DNA of 64,000 nucleotides. Source: Longimicrobium sp. (GTDB lineage Bacteria > Gemmatimonadota > Gemmatimonadetes > Longimicrobiales > Longimicrobiaceae). Of this stretch, positions 43,281 to 52,470 are shown in pieces. The stretch covers positions 1-64,000 of the forward strand of contig DASUYB010000150.1 in the NCBI GenBank assembly GCA_036377595.1, given 5' to 3'. A model generated the notes under the pieces. The model was not told where the DNA came from and made no database searches. It saw only the letters and a program-made list of their open reading frames with translations. A program made the position numbers and the translations under genes. The number at the start of each line of letters is the position of its first letter. Position 1 is the stretch's first letter.

Positions 43281-44627
43281 TCACCGGCCCAGCAGGCGCG
43301 CCACCGCGTCAGCGGAGATGCCGAGGAGGAGCGGCCGTTCGGCCCGCGGGGCGCCGCCGTAGAGCACCGCGATCACCTGCCCGTCGGCGTCGAACACGGG
43401 GCTGCCGCTGGCGCCGGCGGCCGAGCGCGCGAACACCTCCACGCGTCCTCCCCGAACCGCGGCCAGCGTGGCGGGCGTCAGCACCAGGCGCGCCGCCTGG
43501 CCCCGCACCGGGTCGCCCGCGCCGGGAAAGCCGGCCACCATCAGGGGCGCGCCGGCGGGTAGGGTGTCGGGGCGCAGGTTCAGGCCGCGCACGGTGGGCA
43601 CCGCGCCCTCGATCCCCTCCACCCGCACCAGCGCCAGGTCCGCCTCGTCCGACGCGGCGGCCAGGCGCGCCGGCCACCTCTGCGACGACGCCGCGAACTG
43701 CACCGCGATCTGCCGCGGCGTCCCCCGTCCGTTCCCGCCCGTCACCACGTGGCGGCTGGTAACCAGCAGGGCGTCGCCGCGCACCGCGAACGCCGTCCCC
43801 GTCACCACCACGCCGTCCTCGTCCTCCACGAAGATCCGCGCCACCGCCAGCCGGTTGCCCCGCCCCACGTCCACCACGCGCGGCACCGCGGCCGTGCTCT
43901 CCGCCGCCGTCGCCATGAGGGGGGATGAAGATGGAGACGCGGGTGATGCGGCCGATGGCGCAGCGTCCGGCGGGCGATGCGTCCGCGGCGTCCGTCCGCG
44001 CGGGGATGCGGATCGTGCGGCGGGGGGATCGGACGAAGATGGGAGATCGGTGAGGGACGGCGCTCCCGCCGGCGGCGATCCGGCGAGCGCGGGCGCTGGC
44101 GGCGGGGATGGCGCGGCTCCGCGCTGCGGCGCGAGACGGATCGCCGCCGCGCCCGCCAGCGTCGCGAAGATGGCCCCCGCGGCGAAGGCGGCGGGCACGC
44201 CCATGCGGCGGCGTCCACCCTCCCGCGGCGGCCGCGCGGCGGCGGGGCGGCGCGCGCCGGCCATGCGGAACTCCAGCACCGGCCCCGCGGGGCCCAGGGT
44301 GATGCGGTCGCCGTCGCGAAGCCGCGCGGGCGAGGAGACGCGGCGGCCGTTGAGCCAGGTGCCGTTGGTGCTGGCCAGGTCGCGCAGCCTCCACCCGCCG
44401 CCGTCGCGCTCGACGCGGGCGTGGTGCGCCGACACCGCGGCGTCCGACGGCCCGGCGAAGCGCAGCGCAGCGTCGGGGTGGCGGCCCACGGTGCAATCCG
44501 CGCCGGTGAGCCGCAGCACCACGCCCGCGCGCTCGCCGGTCAGCACGTGCAGCTCGGCGGCCAAGGAGGGTTTCGTCGCAGGAGGGAATCGAAGACCAGG
44601 AATCGTCCCGGATCCGGATAAAGGCAT
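43281..44627 (-). CDS. FHA-domain, membrane-anchored trypsin-like serine protease
   Basis: A 448-residue protein. Residues about 24-120 form an FHA phosphothreonine-binding domain (TVGRHPDAALRF, SAHHARVERDGGGWRLRD, STNGTWLNG). One membrane span follows (VPAAFAAGAIFATLAGAAA), then a long Pro/Ser/Ala linker and a chymotrypsin-fold protease with His in LLVTSRHVV, Asp in DEADLALVRV and Ser in AAGASGSPVFD. The FHA domain faces the cytosol and the protease the periplasm. It follows the PP2C and kinase genes, which supports regulation by threonine phosphorylation as in Fha/PpkA/PppA systems. Its own substrates are unknown. Confidence 0.85.
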   Translation of the reverse strand: MPLSGSGTIPGLRFPPATKPSLAAELHVLTGERAGVVLRLTGADCTVGRHPDAALRFAGPSDAAVSAHHARVERDGGGWRLRDLASTNGTWLNGRRVSSPARLRDGDRITLGPAGPVLEFRMAGARRPAAARPPREGGRRRMGVPAAFAAGAIFATLAGAAAIRLAPQRGAAPSPPPAPALAGSPPAGAPSLTDLPSSSDPPAARSASPRGRTPRTHRPPDAAPSAASPASPSSSPLMATAAESTAAVPRVVDVGRGNRLAVARIFVEDEDGVVVTGTAFAVRGDALLVTSRHVVTGGNGRGTPRQIAVQFAASSQRWPARLAAASDEADLALVRVEGIEGAVPTVRGLNLRPDTLPAGAPLMVAGFPGAGDPVRGQAARLVLTPATLAAVRGGRVEVFARSAAGASGSPVFDADGQVIAVLYGGAPRAERPLLLGISADAVARLLGR

Positions 44628-44651
44628 CAGGAGTCCGAAACCCCTCCCGGT

Positions 44652-44839
44652 GTCATCCTGAGGGAGGCGCCGCGCCGTACCATGGTGCGAGCCGAATTCT
44701 GGCGCCGACCGAAGGATCTACTCGCCGCGCGGACAAAGTCTGTTTCTTCGAGCGAATCTCCAGCCCGCCATGCAAGATCCTTCGGGCGCGCGGAGCTCGG
44801 CGAGTACGCGGTTGCGGTGCTCCGCGCCCTCAGGATGAC
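44652..44839. repeat. Foldback repeat, GTCATCCTGA type
   Basis: GTCATCCTGAGGGAGGCGCC at the left, CCTCAGGATGAC at the right; inner CCGAAGGATCT and AGATCCTTCGG. It interrupts the otherwise tight secretion cluster between the FHA-protease and phosphatase genes. Confidence 0.7.
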
Positions 44840-44872
44840 ACCGCTGGGGTGCCTCACACGATTCGCAACGTT

Positions 44873-45781
44873 TCACCCCGGGTGATACGGGGCCCAGCCG
44901 ACGGTGTCGCCGGGCTGCGGGACGTCGAGGCCCGCGCCGTCGACGCGGATGGCGAGCACGGTGACGTTGTCGGGGCCGCCGCGGTCGTTGGCGGCGTCGA
45001 CCAGCACGCGGCAGAGGTCGGCCGTGTCGTGCCAGCGCGCGGCGGCCGCGGCGATCTCGTCCGGCGCCACCGCGCGGAACAGCCCGTCGGAGCAGAGCAC
45101 CAGCACGTCGCCGCGGCGCAGCTGCTGCCAGGTGAGGTCGACGGTGACGTCGGGCCGGGGCCCCAGCGCCTGCAGCAGCACGCTGGCCTGGCCGCTCCGC
45201 TCCGCCTCTTCGGCCGTGAGCGCGCCCCTGTCCATCAGCTGCTGCACCAGCGACTGGTCGCGCGTGAGCTGCGCCGCGCGCCCGCCGCGCACCAAGTACG
45301 CGCGCGAGTCGCCCACCTGCGCCAGGAACGCGCACCCGTCCAGCACCCCGGCGGCGGTGGCGGTCGTCCCCATCCCGTCGCAGGCGGGGTCGCGCCGCGC
45401 GTGGCGATGGATGGCGCCGTTCGCGTCTTCCAGCGCCTCGCGCAGCAGCGCCGCGAAGCGCGCGGGGCTGCCGTCGCGCGAGGCGGTCCACCGGTTGGAG
45501 AGCGCCGCGTAGATCGAGGCCACGGCCAGGCGGCTGGCCAGCGCGCCCGCGGCCGCGCCGCCCATCCCGTCGGCCACCACCGCCAGCAGCCCGTGCTCGC
45601 CCAGCGTGAAGCGGCGCGCCGGCTCGTCCCCGTCCGTCCCCACGCGCCAGGGGCCCTCGTCCACCGGCGCGCCCAGGTCGGCGATCAGGAACGAGTCCTG
45701 GTTCTCCCGCCGCCGCTGGCCGGGATGCGTGTGCCCGTACGCCTCGGCGTGGACGGCGCGGCCGACGGCGTAGGGGATCAC
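44873..45781 (-). CDS. PP2C-family Ser/Thr phosphatase
   Basis: A 302-residue metal-dependent phosphatase. The metal ligands lie in RRENQDSFLIADLG, VVADGMGGAAAGA, LCSDGLF and GGPDNVTVLAI; GTTATAAGV and VGDSRAYLVRGG are the central strands. The GTG start overlaps the kinase stop (GTGA), so kinase and phosphatase are made together. In type VI systems the matching protein is PppA, which reverses PpkA action on Fha. No membrane segment is present. Confidence 0.88.
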   Translation of the reverse strand: MIPYAVGRAVHAEAYGHTHPGQRRRENQDSFLIADLGAPVDEGPWRVGTDGDEPARRFTLGEHGLLAVVADGMGGAAAGALASRLAVASIYAALSNRWTASRDGSPARFAALLREALEDANGAIHRHARRDPACDGMGTTATAAGVLDGCAFLAQVGDSRAYLVRGGRAAQLTRDQSLVQQLMDRGALTAEEAERSGQASVLLQALGPRPDVTVDLTWQQLRRGDVLVLCSDGLFRAVAPDEIAAAAARWHDTADLCRVLVDAANDRGGPDNVTVLAIRVDGAGLDVPQPGDTVGWAPYHPG

Positions 45782-47418
45782 GGCGCGCCCCGGCTGCACT
45801 CGTCCAGCAGGAGCGACGCGGACTCCCTCGCGACCAGCGCGAGGGAGCTCCGGGCCCACTGCACGCAGCTTTCCGCGTCGCCCAGCCGGCTGGACGCTAT
45901 CGCCGCCACGTACGCCGCGTCCGCGCGCAATCTCCGCGACGCGCCGCGGCGGTACACGCCCACCGCCTGGCCGCGGATCCGCTCCAGCTCTCCCGGCCCC
46001 GCCGATCCCACCTCGTCCCCCAGCCGGTCGACCAGCGCGCGCGCAGCCACGTCCGGGTCCACCGGCGGCGGAGGAGGCGGAGGAGGCGGAGGAGGCGGGG
46101 GAGGAGGCGCGGGCGCGACCGCGACGGGGATCGGCGCTGAAGCGGAAGGCGCCGGCGCGGGCGTGGACGGGCCGGCCGTGGTGACGACCTCTCCCTGCGG
46201 CGCATCCACCGTCGCGGGCGAGGACGGCGGAGGTGCCGCGGCCACGGGCGCAGCCGCGGGCGCAACCGGCGAATCCGCGGACGCGATGGGCCCGCCTGCC
46301 CCGGCGCGCGAGCCGAGCACGCGGGGCGCGCCCCAGGCCAGCATCCCCACCGCCGCCACGCCGCCGATCGCGAACGACGTCCACCGCGCGAGAACGCGGA
46401 GCCGCGTGCCGGGCGTCGTCTCCCCCCGCCGCGCGGGGGCGGGGGTGACCACGGTGGGGGCGACGGAGACGGGATCGCCCGCGCAGATGCGGCTGATCCC
46501 CGTCAGCGGCCCGGCGGCGGCGGGCGCGGACGCCGCGGCGACGAGGGTGTCCGCGAACTCGTCCGCGCTGGCGAAGCGCTCCTCGGCGCGGCGCCGGAGC
46601 GCGCGGTCGAGCACCGCCTGCAGCGCGGGGGGCACGGAGACGCCGGGATAGACGGCGTCCAGCGGCATGGGGTCCACCGTCAGCCGCAGCTCCAGCAGCG
46701 AGGTGGTCGTCGTGGCGCGCCAGGGCTGCCCCCCGGCCAGCATCCGGTAGATGACCAGTGCCAGCGCGTACACGTCGCTGCGCCCGTCCAGCGGCGCGTT
46801 CAGCAGCTGCTCGGGGCTCATGTACTCGGGGGTGCCGATCACGAACTCGTGCCGGGTCAGGTCGCCCGCCACGCCCTCGGCCGAGCCCTTGGCGATGTCG
46901 AAGTCCACCACCTTCACCCGGTCCTCGCCGCGCGGGCCGGGCGAGATCATCACGTTCCCCGGCTTCAGGTCGCGGTGCACGATCCCCGCGTCGTGGGCGG
47001 CCTGCAGCGCCGCCGCCACCTGCCGCGCGATCTCCACCGCGCGCCCCAGCCCCAGGCGCCCCTCGCGCTCCAGCAGCTCGGCCAGCGTGCACCCCGGCAC
47101 GTACTCCATCGCCAAAAAGCGCGTCCCGTCGCCCGTGTCGCCGAAGTCGTAGACGGTGCATACGTTGGGATGGAGGATGCGCGAGACGTTGCGCACGCCG
47201 CGCTCGAAGCGCGCCGCGGCCTCGGCGTCTGACTCCAGCTGCGGGCGCAGCACCTTGATGGCGTCGCGCCGGCCGATGTGCAGGTGCTCGCCGAGATAGA
47301 CGGCGCCCATCGCCCCCTCGCCCAGCTTCTGGACGATGCGGTAGCGCCCGGCCAGCACGGTGCCGACCCGCGACGTCGCCGCCGCCTCGCCGGCGGCGGG
47401 CGGCACGGGCGCGGTCAC
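45778..47418 (-). CDS. Membrane-anchored Ser/Thr protein kinase (PknB/PpkA type)
   Basis: A 546-residue kinase. The catalytic domain has LGEGAMGAVYLGE, AIKVL (Lys near 55), HRDLKPGNV (about 148-156) and GTPEYMSPEQ. The magnesium loop reads VDFDIAK, so the usual Gly of D-F-G is Asp. One membrane span lies near 345-362 (TSFAIGGVAAVGMLAW). The outer part has a run of 14 prolines followed by a helical domain (DPDVAARALVDRLGDEVG). It is followed directly by the PP2C gene and lies in the T6SS-like cluster, so its likely targets are FHA or TssL-type proteins. Confidence 0.88.
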   Translation of the reverse strand: MTAPVPPAAGEAAATSRVGTVLAGRYRIVQKLGEGAMGAVYLGEHLHIGRRDAIKVLRPQLESDAEAAARFERGVRNVSRILHPNVCTVYDFGDTGDGTRFLAMEYVPGCTLAELLEREGRLGLGRAVEIARQVAAALQAAHDAGIVHRDLKPGNVMISPGPRGEDRVKVVDFDIAKGSAEGVAGDLTRHEFVIGTPEYMSPEQLLNAPLDGRSDVYALALVIYRMLAGGQPWRATTTTSLLELRLTVDPMPLDAVYPGVSVPPALQAVLDRALRRRAEERFASADEFADTLVAAASAPAAAGPLTGISRICAGDPVSVAPTVVTPAPARRGETTPGTRLRVLARWTSFAIGGVAAVGMLAWGAPRVLGSRAGAGGPIASADSPVAPAAAPVAAAPPPSSPATVDAPQGEVVTTAGPSTPAPAPSASAPIPVAVAPAPPPPPPPPPPPPPPPVDPDVAARALVDRLGDEVGSAGPGELERIRGQAVGVYRRGASRRLRADAAYVAAIASSRLGDAESCVQWARSSLALVARESASLLLDECSRGAP

Positions 47419-47442
47419 CGCCGCCCCCCGCGCGCGGCGCGG

Positions 47443-47970
47443 TCACTCACGGCCACACCCCTCGCCCTGCTCGCGGCGCTCCACGAAGCGCACCTGCCCC
47501 TCGTAGCGCGGCACGCGCACCAGCTGCACGGGAAAGACCGGGGTGGCGAAGGTGCGGCACCCCTGCGTGGTCAGCACGAGGACGGAGAGCACCTCGCGCA
47601 TCTTCCCGTCGGCGCCGGGCTCCTTGCGCACCCCCACGCTGTCCACGCGGATGCGGTCGTTGGCGCTCATCCGCCCGGCGGCCACCGCCAGCACCATCTC
47701 CCTGCGGAAGTCCACCTGCGGCGGCGGAAGCGGCGCGCTCTGCCCGCGGGTGGCGTTGCGCCAGAGCGAGCCCAGCGCCGCGGCGTCGCGCACCACCAGC
47801 CGCAGCGAGTCGCGCACGCCGCCCGCGTCGTCGTCGTACACCACCGCCGCCTGGGGCACCGGCTTCAGCGCCGGCTTCCCCTTCCCGCACGCGGCGGAGA
47901 TCGCGGCGGCGAAGAGGAAGAGGGGGATGAACAGCGGTCGGGGGATGGGGATGGAAGAAGGCCGGCTCAT
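47443..47970 (-). CDS. PrcB-like lipoprotein directly after tssM
   Basis: A 175-residue protein. The N-terminus (PLFIPLFLFAAAISAACGKG) is a signal peptide with lipobox S-A-A-C. The body has LGSLWRNATRG, VDFRREMVLAVAAGRMSAND and QLVRVPRYEGQVRFVER, resembling the PrcB C-terminal domain. Its ATG overlaps the tssM stop by four bases. In proteobacterial T6SS this outer-membrane lipoprotein position is taken by TssJ, which has a transthyretin fold; this protein is a different type but could have the same job. That is inference from position. Confidence 0.75.
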   Translation of the reverse strand: MSRPSSIPIPRPLFIPLFLFAAAISAACGKGKPALKPVPQAAVVYDDDAGGVRDSLRLVVRDAAALGSLWRNATRGQSAPLPPPQVDFRREMVLAVAAGRMSANDRIRVDSVGVRKEPGADGKMREVLSVLVLTTQGCRTFATPVFPVQLVRVPRYEGQVRFVERREQGEGCGRE

Positions 47971-50900
47971 GAGACCATCCTCGAGACGCAGGAAAGGCCG
48001 CGGAGGAACGACGGATCGAAGACGGGAACGCCGCGGGCGAAGGTGACGTCGAGCACCAGCGGCTGCTGCGCGCCGGGAACGCGCCAGCGCACCAGCCAGT
48101 GCCCGTCGCCCGCGGCCTGCCACTGCCCCTGGGCGAACAGGCGGAAGGGGGCCCACCCCCCCGCCGCCTGGGCCACGACCACCTCGGCCCCGCCCACCAG
48201 GGCGGTGACCTGCGCGTCGCCCGCGCCGCCGTGCCACTCGAACGGCTCCGACGCGGCGAAGGTGCGGGTGAAGCGGCGGGTGCGCCCCTCGAAGGTCACC
48301 CCCACCTCGGGGATCTCGGGCGAGGTCTGCGGGCGCACGCGGAAGACGACCTCGGGCCCGGCGCCGGAGGGGTCGTACAGCGCGCCGGAGAAGTCGGTGG
48401 CCGCGCCCAGGAAGCGGCGGAAGGCCGCCGTCGGCGGCGGGTCCGCGCCCATCTTCGGCTCCCACCGCCGCCCCTGCCTCACCACCACGCCGGAGACGTT
48501 GCCCAGCAGCTCGACCAGCGCGCTGTTCCCCGGCTGGAACACCGCGGCCACGTCGTCGAGCTCCGCCTCGCGCCCGGCGGAGGGCGAGAAGGGATACAGG
48601 TCCGCCAGCGCGGCGAAGCCGCGGCAGAAATGCGCGGCGGCCGCGTTGGGGTCGGGCGGGGGGCGGCCGTCGGCGCCGAGGGTCGGCACCTCGCCCTTCG
48701 CCTTGTCGATCACCCCCTGCGCGTACTGGATGGGCGCGCGCAGCAGCGCCTGCACCGCCGTGGCCGAGCTCCCCGCCACGGCGTCGGTGCGGAACTCCTG
48801 CGCCAGCTTGCGCGCCTCGGCCTCGGCCGCGCCGGCGGCCGTTCCCGCGTCGTTCAGCGCCTGGCCCTTCTGCGCCAGCGGCGCGGTGACGGCCTGCTGC
48901 AGCGCCGAGCGCAGGTTCCCCAGCGCCAGCAGGTACCCGGCGGTGGCATCTCCCGCCACGCGGTCGGTGAGGGTGGGCGGCACGGCGGCGTGCACGGGCT
49001 GGAAGTGGACGCCCACCTGCGCCGAATCCACCGCCGTGTGCTTCGAGACCAGGGAGAGCAGCTGCAGGATCGGCGAGTTGTTCCCCGACAGCGGCTCCAG
49101 CCGCGCCACCGCGTCCTCCAGGCCGGCGAAGGGAAGGACGCGGCCGTTGCCGAGGAACGAGCGCCAGTGGCCCACGTAGTCTTCCAGGTAGCGCGCCTGC
49201 AGCTCGCGCTCGAGCCGGGCGCGGTCGCCGGGGGACACCGTCTGCGGACCCAGCACCCAGTCCTCGCGCTTCAGCAGCCGCTCCACGTCCCCCACATGCC
49301 CGCGCACGTAGGCCCACCCGTCGCGGGTGAAGGGCCCCGGCACCTCGTACAGGTCGGCCACCACGCGCCCGGCCAGCGGGAACTCGCGCCCGAAGCTCAC
49401 GTTCTGCGAATGCGCGGCGGCCTCGGACAGGAGGATGCGGTAGATGGCGTCGGAGCGCGCGAACTTCCCCAGGAACTCGCGGCTGGCGGCCACGCGGCGG
49501 TCGTCGAGCGTGGGCTGGAAGGGATTCCCCCGCGGCAGCTCGGCGCCGAAGAAGGCGAACTGGCGCCGGGCCACCTCCAGGCGCGCGGCGTCGACCGCCG
49601 ACGCGGGGGCCCAGTGGCGCGCCAGCACGGTGTCCATGAACTCGGCCGTGCCGTGCTGCGGGTGGCTGGTGGTGATGAGGTACGCCTTCAGGTCGTCGTA
49701 GGTGCGCGTGTACTCCGACGCCTCGTTCGGCTCGGCGGGGAGATTGTCGAGCGCGGCGACCAGGGCGGAGCGGGTGCGCGTCCACAGCTGCCGGTCGAAG
49801 GTGGCGAAGTACACCCGCCGCAGGTGCGGGAAGGCGTCGTCGCCGGCGAACAATCCCCAGGTCAGCCACAGCGGGGCCCCCTCGCGCGTGTAGCGCCCGA
49901 TCGTCGCCGCGTCGCCGCGGAGCGCGTCCAGCCGGCGCAGCGCATTGAGCGAGGCCAGCGCGGCGGGGTCCACCGGCGCGGCCTGCGCCTCGCGCGCCGC
50001 CTCCACCGACCGGGCCAGGAGCCCGCGGTTCTTGCTCCACGAGACGGTGAAGCCCACCGCCGCCACCAGCGCCGCGGCAGCCACCGACACGGCGAGCGTC
50101 CGCCGCAGCGCGTTCACCCGCGTCCCCCCCGCCGTGGCCGCCATGGCCGCGCGGTCGCGCAGGATCACGTCGCCGAACACGCGCGGGCCGAACGCCCACT
50201 CGGCCACCTCGCGCAGGGAGCCGCGCGCCACGGGCGCCGGCTGGGGCGCCAGCAGGCTGCGCTGGCCGAACACGCCGGAGGCGCCCAGCGCCACCTGCCC
50301 CGGGCCGGGAGCGGGGCCCGCCGCGTCCGCCTCGTCGCCCGCGGACGCGAGGACGGTGCGCACGCCGGAGAAGTAGAAGCCGCGCAGGAACGGGCTCACG
50401 TGCAGCGGGCTGGGGCGGCACACCTCCACCAGGAAGTGCGTGGCCAGCTCGGAGACCTTGCGCAGCTCGCGCGGGAACTCGTACGCGCCGCCGCGCGCCT
50501 CCTCTCGCGCCTCGCGGGGGAGGAGGTCGAGCTGCGCCAGCGCCAGCGAGCGCTGCATCGCCCGCAGCGCCTCGCCCGCGCGGCGCGCGGCGAACTCGGC
50601 GTACAGCCCGGCGGCGGGCGCGTCGGCCAGGGGGAAGGTGGCGCCCAGCACCTCGCGCGCCTCGTCCCGGGTCATCCCCCGCACGTAGTCGGCGAAGTAG
50701 GGGATGCGGTCGGCGCGGGTGAAGAGCACGTAGACCGGGAGGCGCACGCCCAGCTCCTGCGCCAGGCCGGCCAGCCGCGCGCGGATGCGGCGCGCGGCCG
50801 CGGGAACGGCGTCGGCGGCGCCGGGGCGCAGCAGCTCGTCGCAGGCGAAGCAGACCACGGCCGCGCGCGGCGCCTGCGCGCCCCGCGCCAGCGCGGCGGC

Positions 50901-51431
50901 CAGACGGCTGGGCTGGAGGTGGCGCACCAGCCGGGCCCAGCGCCCGTCGTCGTCCACCACCCCCGCGCCCGGCTCCAGGAAGAGGGTGTCGCGCGCGTAC
51001 CAGACGTTGATCCCCTGCGTGGGCACCACCGCGCCGCCGCGCTCCACCTCGCCTGCCAGCAGCTCGGGCTCGGTGCCGGAGTGGACGACGGTCGAGGTCT
51101 TGGCGCTCCCCGCGGGCCCCATCACCAGCACCACGGGAAGCGAGGCGATGCGCGACGAGCCCGCCAGCGCCGACGACGCCAGGCGCGCCTCTGCCGCGGC
51201 CATGGCCTCGGCGATCTCGTCGGGCGCGTCCGGCGCGGCGGGCATGCGGCGGCTGCGCGCGGCCACGTAGAGGAAGATGAGGACGGCGGCCGCGATCCCC
51301 AGCACCGCCAGCCCGCCGCGCACGATCCACAGGTCGCGCCCCGCCACCTTCAGCCAGCCGGCCGACCACACGGCGGCGGCGAAGACGAGGAGCACCGTGA
51401 GCGCGGCCAGCCAGGCCTTCTTCTGCTTCAT
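47967..51431 (-). CDS. tssM: Type VI secretion membrane-complex protein TssM (IcmF family)
   Basis: A 1,154-residue inner-membrane protein. Two N-terminal spans (LAALTVLLVFAAAVWSAGWL and VRGGLAVLGIAAAVLIFLYV) lead to a P-loop domain with GPAGSAKTSTV (about 105-115), then TQGINVWYARDTLFLEPGAG, YVLFTRADRIPYF and PFLRGFYFSGVRT, all IcmF hallmarks. A third span near 440-460 (VSVAAAALVAAVGFTVSW) precedes the periplasmic part, which ends in a beta-rich domain. The length fits TssM. It follows TssL after 126 bases holding a heptamer repeat and overlaps the PrcB-like gene. It should form the trans-envelope channel. Confidence 0.93.
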   Translation of the reverse strand: MKQKKAWLAALTVLLVFAAAVWSAGWLKVAGRDLWIVRGGLAVLGIAAAVLIFLYVAARSRRMPAAPDAPDEIAEAMAAAEARLASSALAGSSRIASLPVVLVMGPAGSAKTSTVVHSGTEPELLAGEVERGGAVVPTQGINVWYARDTLFLEPGAGVVDDDGRWARLVRHLQPSRLAAALARGAQAPRAAVVCFACDELLRPGAADAVPAAARRIRARLAGLAQELGVRLPVYVLFTRADRIPYFADYVRGMTRDEAREVLGATFPLADAPAAGLYAEFAARRAGEALRAMQRSLALAQLDLLPREAREEARGGAYEFPRELRKVSELATHFLVEVCRPSPLHVSPFLRGFYFSGVRTVLASAGDEADAAGPAPGPGQVALGASGVFGQRSLLAPQPAPVARGSLREVAEWAFGPRVFGDVILRDRAAMAATAGGTRVNALRRTLAVSVAAAALVAAVGFTVSWSKNRGLLARSVEAAREAQAAPVDPAALASLNALRRLDALRGDAATIGRYTREGAPLWLTWGLFAGDDAFPHLRRVYFATFDRQLWTRTRSALVAALDNLPAEPNEASEYTRTYDDLKAYLITTSHPQHGTAEFMDTVLARHWAPASAVDAARLEVARRQFAFFGAELPRGNPFQPTLDDRRVAASREFLGKFARSDAIYRILLSEAAAHSQNVSFGREFPLAGRVVADLYEVPGPFTRDGWAYVRGHVGDVERLLKREDWVLGPQTVSPGDRARLERELQARYLEDYVGHWRSFLGNGRVLPFAGLEDAVARLEPLSGNNSPILQLLSLVSKHTAVDSAQVGVHFQPVHAAVPPTLTDRVAGDATAGYLLALGNLRSALQQAVTAPLAQKGQALNDAGTAAGAAEAEARKLAQEFRTDAVAGSSATAVQALLRAPIQYAQGVIDKAKGEVPTLGADGRPPPDPNAAAAHFCRGFAALADLYPFSPSAGREAELDDVAAVFQPGNSALVELLGNVSGVVVRQGRRWEPKMGADPPPTAAFRRFLGAATDFSGALYDPSGAGPEVVFRVRPQTSPEIPEVGVTFEGRTRRFTRTFAASEPFEWHGGAGDAQVTALVGGAEVVVAQAAGGWAPFRLFAQGQWQAAGDGHWLVRWRVPGAQQPLVLDVTFARGVPVFDPSFLRGLSCVSRMVS

Positions 51432-51503
51432 CGCTGCGCTGCGGGTTGAAGGAATCTTGATCGGGTCCTGCGATTCAGTCGCCCATCGAATGTCCGTCCC
51501 GAC

Positions 51504-51545
51504 GTCCTAAGTCCTAAGTCCTGAGTCCTAAGTCCTAAGTGCTGA
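51504..51545. repeat. Heptamer repeat GTCCTAA x 6
   Basis: Six consecutive seven-base units: GTCCTAA, GTCCTAA, GTCCTGA, GTCCTAA, GTCCTAA, GTGCTGA. It lies in the spacer between tssL and tssM. A related run of GTCCTGA-like units lies just upstream of the second tssK. Confidence 0.85.
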
Positions 51546-51556
51546 GAAGCGCAGTC

Positions 51557-52303
51557 TCACCCCGGCCCGCCGGCCAGCCGCGCGATCTCGCGCACCCACG
51601 ACGACAGGTTCAGGGTGGCGGCGACGTAGAGCACCACCGCCAGCACCGCCAGGGCCAGCGCGGCCAGCCAGAGGCGGCGCACCCACGGGTCGCGCGCGGC
51701 GGGGACGGCCTCGTCCACCGGCAGCGTCCACGCGGGCGACAGCGCGCCGCGCGGGCCGCGGACGCGCGCCACCTTCTCGCGCGCGGCGCGCAGCCGCGCG
51801 TCCAGGCTGCCGCGGTCGGCCACGGCGTAGCGCCCGCGGAAGCCCAGCAGCAGGCAGAGGATGAACACCTCCAGCACGTCGGCCGTCTCCTCCGAGTCCT
51901 GCCGCCCCAACAGCTCGTCCAGCCGGGTGAAGAAGGTCTCGCCGGCCATGTGGTCGCCGAACACCTCTTCCTGCAGCGACTGGCTGGCCCATCCCGCCAG
52001 CGCCGGCTCGCCCGAGTTCAGCACCGACTCGTCGATCAGCGCAATGCTGGCGAAGGTCGCCATCTCCAGCGACGAGCGGTCGTAGCCGGCGCGCGCGCCC
52101 TCGCGGTCGGCGGCGGCCAGCAGGTGCTTGATCTGCGCGCGGAAGGCGCCGGCGTCGGCCACGCGGCTGCGGTGGGCGCGCAGCCGCACGGCCGCGGTGA
52201 ACACCTCCTGCAGCGCCATGGCCAGCTCGCCGCGGCGGGCGCGGGCGCCGGACGGGGCGGCGGTCGGTGCGGCCTGGATCGGGGGCTCGAGCGTGGTGAC
52301 CAT
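51557..52303 (-). CDS. tssL: Type VI secretion membrane-complex protein TssL (DotU family)
   Basis: A 248-residue protein. ALIDESVLNSGEPALAGWAS, EEVFGDHMAGETFFTRLDELL and DVLEVFILCLLLGFRGRY are the DotU signatures. A single membrane span at the C-terminus (LWLAALALAVLAVVLYVAAT) gives the usual tail-anchored topology. ATG 52303 is chosen. No C-terminal OmpA-like peptidoglycan-binding domain is fused, unlike some TssL. It works with TssM in the inner-membrane complex and binds TssK. Confidence 0.93.
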   Translation of the reverse strand: MVTTLEPPIQAAPTAAPSGARARRGELAMALQEVFTAAVRLRAHRSRVADAGAFRAQIKHLLAAADREGARAGYDRSSLEMATFASIALIDESVLNSGEPALAGWASQSLQEEVFGDHMAGETFFTRLDELLGRQDSEETADVLEVFILCLLLGFRGRYAVADRGSLDARLRAAREKVARVRGPRGALSPAWTLPVDEAVPAARDPWVRRLWLAALALAVLAVVLYVAATLNLSSWVREIARLAGGPG

Positions 52304-52470
52304 CGGCAGGATCAGGCGGGAGAATGAACGGACGGCGTACGGCGAAAGGGCCGCGAGTGCTCTTCGCGCCAGTCTACCGGGCCGGGAGATGCCGGTCATG
52401 GGCAGTTCTGCCCATTTGCCGCGCCTGGCGCGATCGGCCGTGCATTTCGAGATCGATCAAAAGCAGGTTT

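Noticed and set aside
46063-46110. The GGAGGC run in the kinase gene as a regulatory repeat
   Set aside because: It is in frame and encodes a run of prolines between the membrane span and the outer domain, which is a common linker.
48099-51449. An 1,116-codon plus-strand frame opposite tssM
   Set aside because: Composition is that of an antisense shadow; the tssM frame has clear IcmF motifs and membrane spans.
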